From Candidatus Fermentibacterota bacterium (GTDB taxonomy: Bacteria > Fermentibacterota > Fermentibacteria > Fermentibacterales > Fermentibacteraceae): a stretch of 64,000 bases of DNA. Numbering within the stretch: the first letter of the stretch is position 1; the number at the start of each line of letters is the position of its first letter. Positions 1 to 6,922 of this stretch are shown piece after piece. A program made the translations under genes and the position numbers. Below the pieces are notes generated by a model that had not been told where the DNA came from, searched no databases, and saw only the letters and a program-made list of their open reading frames with translations. The DNA lies in NCBI GenBank assembly GCA_002748705.1, contig PDSZ01000002.1:11213-75212 (forward strand). Direction: 5' to 3'.

Positions 1-506
1 TTTGCGTCAGAAAAAGAAATACCCATTTTTCGGCTTTGTTCAGCATACATTGCATGGTAGTTGCCCCAGAAAGAATTTACCGAGAGATGAATGCAACCCT
101 TTGGTTTGGTTACTCTGACAAGTTCGCTGAAGGCGAGCCGGTGATCGGTGCAGAAACCGATGGCATCTCCGAGACACATTACATAGTCAAAGTGTTCTGA
201 AGGGTATGGCAGATTCTGAATGTCGCCGGACTTTGTACTGACTCTGTTCTGAATTCCGCTTTTTCGAAATTTTACCTCAGCCCGGGCAAGCATCGGTTCG
301 CTGATATCCAGATTCAGGCACACAAGTTTTTCCCGGAGTTTGGCTGCCCGAATAGAAAACTCTCCAGTACCGCCCCCGGCATCGAGCAAAAGCCCTTCTT
401 CAGGAAGAAAGAAATCAAGGTAATGCTCAATCATCTCAAACCACAGGTCATAGTATGGCCCCTGAGTGCTCTGGTCATAGGCCTCACCATCATCATATAG
501 AACCAT
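1..506 (-). CDS. class I SAM-dependent methyltransferase, 3' end cut by window edge
   Basis: Reading the minus strand from an ATG at 506 gives an open frame of 168 codons that runs off the window. It has the Rossmann motif I LLLDAGGGTGEFS near residue 40, an acidic motif II (LDIS) and a DYVMCLGDAIGF stretch, which is the usual layout of a methyltransferase type 11/25 domain. An AGAAAGG Shine-Dalgarno lies upstream of the ATG. The substrate cannot be deduced: the C-terminal part that would hint at it lies outside the window. The early FFLPEEGLLLDAGGG layout suits a small-molecule or quinone-type enzyme, but this is only a family impression. Confidence 0.85.
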   Translation of the reverse strand, partial: MVLYDDGEAYDQSTQGPYYDLWFEMIEHYLDFFLPEEGLLLDAGGGTGEFSIRAAKLREKLVCLNLDISEPMLARAEVKFRKSGIQNRVSTKSGDIQNLPYPSEHFDYVMCLGDAIGFCTDHRLAFSELVRVTKPKGCIHLSVNSFWGNYHAMYAEQSRKMGISFSDA

Positions 507-605
507 ATCTAAACCTTTCTGAAACAGTTGAAAGGAATAATTTTGTTGCTTATCCTATCATGATAATATACCTATCTCAATAGACACAAATCTGTTCTTT
601 CCGCA

Positions 606-783
606 GCTGTTTCTGAACCAATGCGGCAGAAGCCTGATAGAAATATCGGTCATCATTGTCTTTTGCGTCCTATGGCTGCCTGAATCAATTTACTGCTGAA
701 GCATAGAAACATGCTTGACGGTCTTTTCAGCAGGGTCTTATTGAATTGCTGCCGGAATTCATTTGCTGCTGAAGGACAACAGA
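606..783. repeat. three imperfect direct copies, 69 and 73 nt apart
   Basis: Related stretches begin at 606, 675 and 748. The last two share GCTGCC-GAAT--ATTT-CTGCTGAAG at an exact offset of 73 nt; the first aligns with small gaps (GCTG...CTGAA-CAAT...GAAGC...ATAGAAA). The sequences between copies are unrelated. The copy at 748 lies inside the remnant reading frame at 727-963, so the repeated sequence appears to derive from the end of that old gene. See the findings for the window-wide pattern. Confidence 0.55.
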
Positions 784-963
784 GATTCTCTGCCTGTTAA
801 ATATTCTCACAGCGACCATTCCAGGTTCATTCAGACCAAAAGCTGCACCGGAACTGACAGGATTGAGAGAAAAACTGAGGTTCAGTCTTCCGGAATAAAC
901 CTGTGAGATACCGGCTTGATTCACTGTAATGCTCATTGTATCCGCTGAAGCTCCAACTCCCAA
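727..963 (-). pseudogene. remnant of a secreted protein C-terminal (type IX-like sorting/FlgD-type) domain
   Basis: The minus frame reads like the last beta-sandwich of a sorted secreted protein: LNLSFSLNPVSSGAAFGLNE, then GMVAVRIFNRQ, then LQQQMNSG. NPxS...G-V-V-IFN is the usual pattern of such modules. The frame starts only at a TTG, has an upstream in-frame TGA, lacks a convincing ribosome binding site, and lacks the normal GVYLxRL ending, so I read it as a decayed gene end rather than a functional small protein. The 3' end merges with the direct-copy locus at 606-783. Confidence 0.35.
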
Positions 964-1022
964 GTCTCAGGATATAACACAAAGTTCACCGGTGAGTGGA
1001 ACGAGTTTGGTGTAACAACTCA

Positions 1023-1652
1023 CTACCCTTTATTTTTTGCTATAAATCTAATTGCAAGTTTATATGTTTGATGAATATTTTTATGAGTGATATTCCAGCT
1101 CTCCAACTCTTTTTCAACTAATTCTCTATGTTTTTTACTAATGTCTCTCAAAGCGTTTCCGACAGATTTTCTTACATATTCACTTTCATCGTTTTTGTAT
1201 TTTCCGAGAAGAGAAATTGCAATATCTGGATTCTTATCAAAATAAGAGCGACTTGTCCAAATTCGTAAACCTTCGGTCACTGCCCTTCGTTGATTAGGAT
1301 TGGAAGATTTTAACCATTCATGAATATACGGTAAAGATTGCTCATAGCCAATGTCTGCACAAAATGTATCGAACGCTTTAGCTAAGATTTCTTGTACTCG
1401 CCAATCTTTATCAAGACTAACTTTTTCTTTTAATATTAATAGACTTTTATTTGATGTGGCAGCCAAGTATCCAAATACAAATGTTGCTAATGCGCGGACT
1501 TGATATGCTTCATGCTCGTAAAACTCCTGACATAATTTAAAAACAGTATCAGAATCGTATTCTTCATATAATTCGTATGATGCTTTCTGAATGTCAAGAA
1601 AACCTCTTTGGGTCTTTTTTACCCGTTCTATAATATTTTGTATTTTTTTCAT
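1023..1652 (-). CDS. AlkD-like DNA alkylation repair HEAT-repeat protein
   Basis: The 209-residue product is all alpha-helical in character and matches the DNA alkylation repair (AlkD/AlkC-type) fold: short HEAT repeats such as FYEHEAYQVRALATFVFGYLA, KDWRVQEILAKAFDTFC, SSNPNQRRAVTEGLRIW and ESEYVRKSVGNALRDISK. AlkD proteins remove alkylated purines by wrapping DNA without base flipping. Base composition is visibly more AT-rich than the ribosomal region or the second AlkD homolog at 43346-44047, which suggests independent acquisition. The start is the first ATG; the gene stands alone. The family call is fairly firm, catalytic competence is not established. Confidence 0.8.
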   Translation of the reverse strand: MKKIQNIIERVKKTQRGFLDIQKASYELYEEYDSDTVFKLCQEFYEHEAYQVRALATFVFGYLAATSNKSLLILKEKVSLDKDWRVQEILAKAFDTFCADIGYEQSLPYIHEWLKSSNPNQRRAVTEGLRIWTSRSYFDKNPDIAISLLGKYKNDESEYVRKSVGNALRDISKKHRELVEKELESWNITHKNIHQTYKLAIRFIAKNKG

Positions 1653-2215
1653 CAGAAATGTTTTTTGTTCAAGTCACTTTATCCTCTGGAGGGTAACCAT
1701 AGGTTCATTGGAACCATATTCAGCGTAGAAGCAATCTTATCACAGCCTGCCATTGATATGACCGGACTGTCAAAGCCTATCAAGGGCAAGCCTTTGCGCT
1801 GGCTCGGTCATCTGGAATCTCGACTTCATGCACAAGATTTAATCTGATAACCGCTGGGCATAGCCGCTGAAAAGCATCTTGTTACATAGTTGTTTAACGC
1901 TGAAAGAGATGCCCCTTTTTATTTCAAATGTCAAGCCTCAATATGACCAGATGATTCCAAACCTGTGCATACACAGACAAAAGATAAACTCAGTCAGGAA
2001 TTCTTCTGCCCAATATTCATCTGCAATGAGAACTGTCTGCTTAAACACCTGCCCTTCTGCAGTAAAGTCTCAGACTGCTTACAACAGCAGAAATACTATC
2101 CTCCACCTTGTTTAACTAGCTGTACAGCTGGATCTTTCCTAAATGTAAACTTCCCCCTGTGTCTGGCCTGTGGTCAGACCTGACGGCGGAAGAATTGTGT
2201 AACTGTTATCTCTCC
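1653..2215. other. gene-poor stretch, no supported coding region
   Basis: No frame on either strand has both a plausible start and protein-like composition. One segment at about 1832-1853 (GATTTAATCTGATAACCGC and the following TGG) resembles the right half of the CRISPR-like unit at 3260-3441, so it may be a stray decayed copy. Confidence 0.4.
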
Positions 2216-2473
2216 TTATGTAAGCTTCTCCCTGAGGAAATCAGCCATTTGCTGTTTGTCCAGCGAGACCGCCAGCGGTATCAGCTCATTGTCTAACAAA
2301 ACATTTGTTGAGCTTCTGAAATTGTACTCCCGGGCCTCTTCGGAATCAGTGGTGAATATGCCCAGATCGATCTTATCCCCAAACATTTCCTTCATTTGCT
2401 CGGCTACAACTATAGCCTTCCTGCAAGATATTCAGTTAGGTTGCCCGCTGTGGAACACCAGCAGCTTAGCCAT
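2216..2473 (-). CDS. candidate selenoprotein: small thioredoxin-like protein with in-frame TGA (UxxC)
   Basis: From the ATG at 2473 the frame reads MAKLLVFHSGQPN, then TGA (2434-2432), then ISCRKAIVVAEQ and continues open to TAA at 2218-2216, 85 codons in all. The TGA stands where a thioredoxin-fold protein has the first Cys of its CxxC, giving U-I-S-C at residues 14-17. The rest is thioredoxin-like: beta-alpha start, helix after the active site, DLGIFTTDSEEAREYNF, then a STNVLLDNELIPLAV segment and a final helix. A strong Shine-Dalgarno (AAAAGGAG) lies nine bases upstream. A hairpin directly after the TGA meets bacterial SECIS rules (separate entry). ORF callers split it at the TGA. The alternative is a one-base nonsense mutation in a dying gene. 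No Sec machinery lies in this window. Confidence 0.65.
2396..2426 (-). promoter_or_regulatory. putative bacterial SECIS hairpin
   Basis: Five nucleotides after the TGA at 2434-2432 the transcript can fold: lower stem TTGC (2426-2423) with GCAA (2399-2396), an internal loop AGGAA/GA, and upper stem GGCTA (2417-2413) with TAGCC (2406-2402), extended by a U-G pair. This leaves an apical AGUU loop with G in its second position, 20 nt from the UGA. bSECIS elements are described as needing a short apical loop with a G in the first two positions at about 16-37 nt from UGA. The fold was done by eye. Confidence 0.55.
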
Positions 2474-2666
2474 CACATTTCTCCTTTTCAGTATGGGTGT
2501 TACAGGCTGTTTACAAAAGATTTACGGCACACCGTCAATCCTGTCTGCATGATCCTCTGTACTCTCTGCCCAAAGCAATCTCCTCCATGGGCAATCACAC
2601 CTGCGCTTCAAGCCTTGCTTCTACCCTGGAACCCGCTTTCAGCACAGCACAAAAAAATCATACTCA

Positions 2667-2695
2667 AGGTTATCACATCACAGGTTTCTTGTCAA
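2667..2695 (-). promoter_or_regulatory. possible sigma70 promoter upstream of the thioredoxin-like gene
   Basis: A perfect -35 TTGACA (2695-2690) is followed after 17 nt by TAACCT (2672-2667), a weak -10. It would give a leader of about 190 nt before the ATG at 2473. Confidence 0.3.
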
Positions 2696-2699
2696 CATG

Positions 2700-3258
2700 A
2701 TTTCTTCTTCACTGACCGGACATCAGCAGGAATATCTGAAACCGGTATTCCTCCGCCAATGGAGCATACCAGGCAAAAACTTTTTTCTCAGTCACAATCT
2801 GCATAACACAAAACAGCAGTACTGTTAAGCTATGCTGCAACACTGCTGCACTTTCAGCGTAATGCCATCTTTCCAGCCCCTCTCACACAGCGGCAGCCGC
2901 ATCCTCAGCAGAGACTTCAAGTAACTATTCGGAAACATCAAGGGGAGAAGATGCTCTTTCAGCAGCATTCAGTGAGAACAATTTTCCATTTCTTTTCTCT
3001 GCAGGCACTTCATTTTCCTCTGCCATATCAGGCACTTCAGCCAGTTTTTTCAGTCTCCATCATGATCGAAGACAAACATTCTCACATCTCCAATACTTCA
3101 ACGAGGATACTGATTTCAGTTGACTTGAGTTTCTTGTAAAGAATGAACGACATTTGTGATATTGCAGATGTTATGCCTGCGAAGAACTTTTGGCAGTTTA
3201 CAGAAGATATTGAACCGTGCATGAAAACAGGCAAAGAGCCGGAGAAAACTTGCAAGGC
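2700..3258. other. gene-poor stretch, no supported coding region
   Basis: Both strands contain only short frames with poor protein composition. A minus-strand frame of about 31 codons near 2807-2712 has a protein-like look (EKKVFAWYAPLAEEYRFQ) but no homology that I recognise and no Shine-Dalgarno, so it is not called. Confidence 0.35.
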
Positions 3259-3259
3259 T

Positions 3260-3441
3260 GTTACAATCAGAATTTCTCTGATTACCGCTGGAACACACAG
3301 CTGGCATTCTGGAAGTCAAGTGACTGGGCACTGGTTACAATCAGAATTACTCTGATTTCCCATGGAACCCGGAGTTTTATTGCTCTGCTCTTATAGCCCT
3401 CGCCATATCACAATCTGAGTTTATCTGATTTTTGATGGAAC
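3260..3441. CRISPR. degenerate three-unit CRISPR-like array without cas genes
   Basis: Three 35-nt units start at 3260, 3334 and 3407, separated by 39 nt (3295-3333) and 38 nt (3369-3406) of unrelated sequence. Units 1 and 2 differ at only a few positions; both contain the palindrome AATCAGA-N5-TCTGATT and end in TGGAAC. Unit 3 is more diverged (AATCTGA...TCTGATT...TGGAAC), as terminal repeats often are. Dyad symmetry, unit length and spacer length all fit CRISPR. No cas gene or leader is visible, so it is either an orphan relic or another instance of the duplications seen elsewhere in this window. Confidence 0.5.
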
Positions 3442-3567
3442 CAGGGGCGCAAATCAATTATTCACCTGGAGCAGAAGCAGAAGAGATATCTGCATCTGCC
3501 CAGGTGGATACTAAATTCTGTTCGGGGAAGATAGAACCGGTGAAATGATGATTCAGGTTTTCGGTTA

Positions 3568-4479
3568 TTAACCTTCTATCTGCGGTTCCATGTGGTGGCC
3601 GTTCATGGGAATCGGGCACATTGATTCAGGACCGAACCACTTTTCGTAAATCTGGTGGAATTCACCGGAGAGCCACAGTTCATGAAGGGCGTAATTTACA
3701 ATGTCTGCCCAGTCAGAGTCATTTTCAGGAACGCCGATGGCAAAGTATGCAGGGGAATAGAGAGTCTCGGTTACAGCAAGAAGCGTTTCCGGTCCCACTG
3801 TGTATCCTGCACGCATGGCGGTGTTGATAACGATTGAGTTGTCATCTGTGAAGCCGTCGATCTGACCGTTGACAAGTGCTTCGATTCCTGCAGTATGGTT
3901 ATCGAACTGCTGAAGTACAGGGGCTTCCCATCCCTGAGCCTCAAAGTATGCCTGAATTTCCCCTTCTGAAGAGGAAGATCGCTTAATTCCTATTGTGGCG
4001 CCCTGGAAATCATCAAGGTCTCTTTCGCCAAGGCTGATGTTGTAGAGAACGCCTTTACCGTCCCATCCGTAAGGCACTGAGAAGTCGATGTTCTCATCTC
4101 GTTTTCTGGTGTTGTTGGTGTGGCAGAGAGACATGTGTATTTCACCTGACTGAACCCAGCTGATTCTGGTTTCATCGGTGACAGGAACAAATGACAGCTG
4201 AAGTTCTGTTCCGGTAAGCTCTGAGAGTTCTTCAACAACAGCCCTTGCAATATCCACATCGTACCCCACAAGGCTGCCTGTTTCATCCATGTATCCGAAA
4301 GGCGCAGCTTCCTGACCTACGCCGATGATAACTTCACCGGATTCCTTAACCTGTTCAAGCACGCTTACTGCTTGCTCATATGGTGCAGCGGCTCCTGCAT
4401 TCTCAGGATGCTGCATTCCTTCGCCGCAGGCAGTGAAGAGTAGAAATGCCGCAAGAATTGCAGCAAGTGCGATTTTCAT
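3568..4479 (-). CDS. ABC transporter amino acid-binding lipoprotein
   Basis: This is a periplasmic solute-binding protein of family 3 (303 residues). A lipoprotein signal peptide ends in the lipobox FTAC (Cys18). The mature part has the hallmark EVIIGVGQEAAPFGYMD, GYDVDIARAVVEEL and a C-terminal LHELWLSGEFHQIYEKWFG. It captures a polar amino acid or related compound and delivers it to the two permeases encoded immediately upstream. The start has an AAAGGAAA Shine-Dalgarno. It is the last gene of a four-gene operon; the ligand cannot be read from sequence. Confidence 0.93.
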   Translation of the reverse strand: MKIALAAILAAFLLFTACGEGMQHPENAGAAAPYEQAVSVLEQVKESGEVIIGVGQEAAPFGYMDETGSLVGYDVDIARAVVEELSELTGTELQLSFVPVTDETRISWVQSGEIHMSLCHTNNTRKRDENIDFSVPYGWDGKGVLYNISLGERDLDDFQGATIGIKRSSSSEGEIQAYFEAQGWEAPVLQQFDNHTAGIEALVNGQIDGFTDDNSIVINTAMRAGYTVGPETLLAVTETLYSPAYFAIGVPENDSDWADIVNYALHELWLSGEFHQIYEKWFGPESMCPIPMNGHHMEPQIEG

Positions 4480-4490
4480 TGTTTTTCCTT

Positions 4491-5213
4491 TCAGTTGGAG
4501 GGTACCTGTAGGTTATACTTTTCAAAGTGTTTAACAAGTTTTGAACCGAGGAATGAGATACTCCAGTAGATAAGCACTATTATAATAAGAATAAGTTGGT
4601 AACTTCCGGGGTCAGCTGTGAAGAGCTGTCTGCCTGTGTAGGTCAGCTCTCCGACTGCCACGGCGGTCAATACCGAAGTGTCTTTGAACACCGTTATAAG
4701 AAGGCTGGCCACAGCAGGAAGCATTGTTCTGAGAGCTATGGGCAGCCTTATTTTTATCAGAACGGTCAAAGGCTTCAGCCCAAGCAGTTTTGCCGCTTCA
4801 AGTGTTTCAGGAGCCACAGCTATAAAACCTGATCTCAGTATTTCTCCCAGATAAACCGATGCATACAATGAGAATGCAGCAATCGCAAGAACAACCGGCG
4901 GGATTCTCAGCTTCAGCAGAGGATACGGCAGATAGAAGAACAGCAGCACAATGGTCATTACAGGTATCGCTCTGACTGTTTCGGTTATGGTTCTGGAAAC
5001 TGCTGAACCAAACCACTGAATCGCTCTTACAGAAAGGGGGCGATTCTTTTTTTCTTCGCCTCTCAGAAGAGCCAGTAAAAGACCGGGAAAGGCACCGAAA
5101 AACAAAGCGGCTGCTGTAATCAGCAGAGAAAGCTGCAGGCCTCCTGTTGACTGTAAGAATTCAGGGTAAAGGGGGTTAAGGAATTCATCGGCTACCGGAA
5201 AACCCTGCCACAA
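4491..5213 (-). CDS. amino acid ABC transporter permease (second)
   Basis: A 240-residue inner-membrane protein of the HisM/GlnP family with about five hydrophobic segments. The EAA loop EAAKLLGLKPLTVLIKIRLP, which contacts the ATPase, lies around residue 140. It pairs with the permease encoded at 5227-5937 as the heterodimeric membrane channel of this importer. The gap to the binding-protein gene is only 11 nt, consistent with one transcript. Length is normal for the family. Confidence 0.93.
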   Translation of the reverse strand: MWQGFPVADEFLNPLYPEFLQSTGGLQLSLLITAAALFFGAFPGLLLALLRGEEKKNRPLSVRAIQWFGSAVSRTITETVRAIPVMTIVLLFFYLPYPLLKLRIPPVVLAIAAFSLYASVYLGEILRSGFIAVAPETLEAAKLLGLKPLTVLIKIRLPIALRTMLPAVASLLITVFKDTSVLTAVAVGELTYTGRQLFTADPGSYQLILIIIVLIYWSISFLGSKLVKHFEKYNLQVPSN

Positions 5214-5226
5214 AACTCGAAGAAGA

Positions 5227-5937
5227 TCACTCCAGCTCAGAGACGCCTGCCTTTCCTGAAAGCCTTTTACCTATTGAAGAAAGACAGAGGCTCACAAGAA
5301 TTGCCAGTATCAGGTACACGGCTGTGGAAAATACCAGCGGTTCTGCCCATGCAAATGTCTGGCCTGCTATTCTGCCGCTCTGCCCCATCAGTTCCATTCT
5401 GTGCAGATTGAGAGGAAGAACCAGCGCCACTGAGGAATTCTTCATGTTGTGAATAATTCTGGTGGAGAGGCCGGGAAAAGCTATGCGCAATGCCTGGGGC
5501 AAAACAACCTTCAGCAGTGTACGACATCTTCCCAGGCCGAGAGTTACACCGGCTTCATACTGTTCTGATGGAACCGCTCGCAGCCCTGACCTGACAAGCT
5601 CTGACACATATGCCCCTGTGTTGAGGGAAAGTCCCACTACCACAAGACTAAACTCCATTCCTGCAGGAAAAGTGATTCCCAGTAGTTCCCTTGTGAGAGC
5701 AGGAAGACTGTAAGAAAGCAGAAGAAGCATGGGTACAGGCGGTATGTTTCTGAACACATCTGTGAACAGGGAGGCAAGGAACTTTCTGCCATATCTGCCA
5801 TAACCTGCCAGGGCAACTGCTGTACCAAGAAGAAGCGCTGTTGCGCCGCTGAGAAAACTTATCAGCAGGGTATTGCCTGCTCCAAGAAGCAGCCAGTCAA
5901 TGTATGGTTCAGAGAAAACATACCTGGCAAGATTCAT
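5227..5937 (-). CDS. amino acid ABC transporter permease (first)
   Basis: A 236-residue membrane protein of the same His/Gln permease family as its downstream neighbour. It has the N-terminal LLLGAGNTLLISFLSGATALL segment, the RNIPPVPMLLLL stretch typical of the family, and an EAA loop (YEAGVTLGLGRCRTLLKVVLP). Its ATG overlaps the stop of the ATPase gene as TGATG, implying translational coupling, and an AGGAACG Shine-Dalgarno precedes it. Confidence 0.93.
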   Translation of the reverse strand: MNLARYVFSEPYIDWLLLGAGNTLLISFLSGATALLLGTAVALAGYGRYGRKFLASLFTDVFRNIPPVPMLLLLSYSLPALTRELLGITFPAGMEFSLVVVGLSLNTGAYVSELVRSGLRAVPSEQYEAGVTLGLGRCRTLLKVVLPQALRIAFPGLSTRIIHNMKNSSVALVLPLNLHRMELMGQSGRIAGQTFAWAEPLVFSTAVYLILAILVSLCLSSIGKRLSGKAGVSELE

Positions 5938-6668
5938 CAGTCGTTCCTGCTCCTGAGTCTTTCAAGAATGTCTGATGATTCAGAGACTTCAAGTTTGCCC
6001 CTCTCAATAACACCGCAGATGTTGCCTATCTCAGCGGCAAAATCCAGGTTGTGTGTAACTACAATCATGGAAGTTCCCTCTGATGCAAGTTCCCTTATTA
6101 CTCCCAGCACACCGTCAATAGACCTTGGATCAAGACTTGATGTAGGTTCATCTAAAAGCATGAGAAGCGGTTCCATTACCAAAGCCCGGGCTATGGCTAC
6201 TCTCTGTTTTTCCCCTCCGGAAAGCTGAAGAGGATAGCTGTGATGCTTGCTGGAAAGACCGAACCTGTTCAGCATCTTTCCTGCCATATCAAGTGCTTCT
6301 TTTCTTCCGATTTTTCGCACATGGCGAGGGGCCAGAGCCACATTTTCCAGAGCAGTCATGTGCGGAAAGAGGTTAAGAGACTGAAAAACGACACCGATGG
6401 AGCCATGGAGTTTTTCAGGGTATCTGTTGCTGTGGAGTATTCTGTCAGTGCCTATTACTATTTCTCCTGCATCAAAAGAACTCAGACCGGAAACAACTCT
6501 GATGAGAGTAGTTTTTCCTGAACCTGATCTGCCGGAAACCGTGAGAACCTTGCCTTTGGGAAGTTCCAGATTGAGACCTGAAAGTACTTGCCTGTCTCCA
6601 AAACGCTTCTCAAGACCTCTCACAGAAAGAAGAGAAGTCAGCTTCAGGGAGTGATCATGCCTGTTCAT
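5937..6668 (-). CDS. amino acid ABC transporter ATP-binding protein
   Basis: This is the nucleotide-binding subunit powering the importer. It has Walker A GRSGSGKTT, Q-loop VFQSLNLFPHMTALENV, signature LSGGE, Walker B LLMLLDEPTSSLD and the switch His in VVTHN. It is the first gene of the operon. I chose the ATG at 6668 (MNRHDHSLKL) because the domain begins some 16 residues later; a TTG at 6704 would add 12 residues. Neither start has a strong Shine-Dalgarno, so the N terminus is uncertain. Confidence 0.93.
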   Translation of the reverse strand: MNRHDHSLKLTSLLSVRGLEKRFGDRQVLSGLNLELPKGKVLTVSGRSGSGKTTLIRVVSGLSSFDAGEIVIGTDRILHSNRYPEKLHGSIGVVFQSLNLFPHMTALENVALAPRHVRKIGRKEALDMAGKMLNRFGLSSKHHSYPLQLSGGEKQRVAIARALVMEPLLMLLDEPTSSLDPRSIDGVLGVIRELASEGTSMIVVTHNLDFAAEIGNICGVIERGKLEVSESSDILERLRSRND

Positions 6669-6922
6669 GGATATTGTATGCACCACTTCTGAGAAAGGAG
6701 ACAAATCGGCAATTCACCTTCCAGTAACTTAACCATACCACAAAGTCTCTGATGCAGATAGTGCATCTTTTCTTCAGGATCAGATTGAATCCAGCCGATA
6801 AACCGCTGTTACCATCCGAACAAGTCACTTAAAGATGAGGGACCGGTGAAGGCGGACTGTCAGGCTTATTAAGAAACTCATTGAATCAGCAGGAAAAGCC
6901 TTAGTTTAACTGATCAAATCCC

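Noticed and set aside
2256..2552. Plus-strand frames of 98 and 136 codons at 2256-2806
   Set aside because: They are antisense shadows of the thioredoxin-like gene and its leader.
3143..3355. 70-codon plus-strand frame starting MNDICDIADVMPAK
   Set aside because: It runs through two units of the CRISPR-like array, has no Shine-Dalgarno and its second half is repeat-derived.
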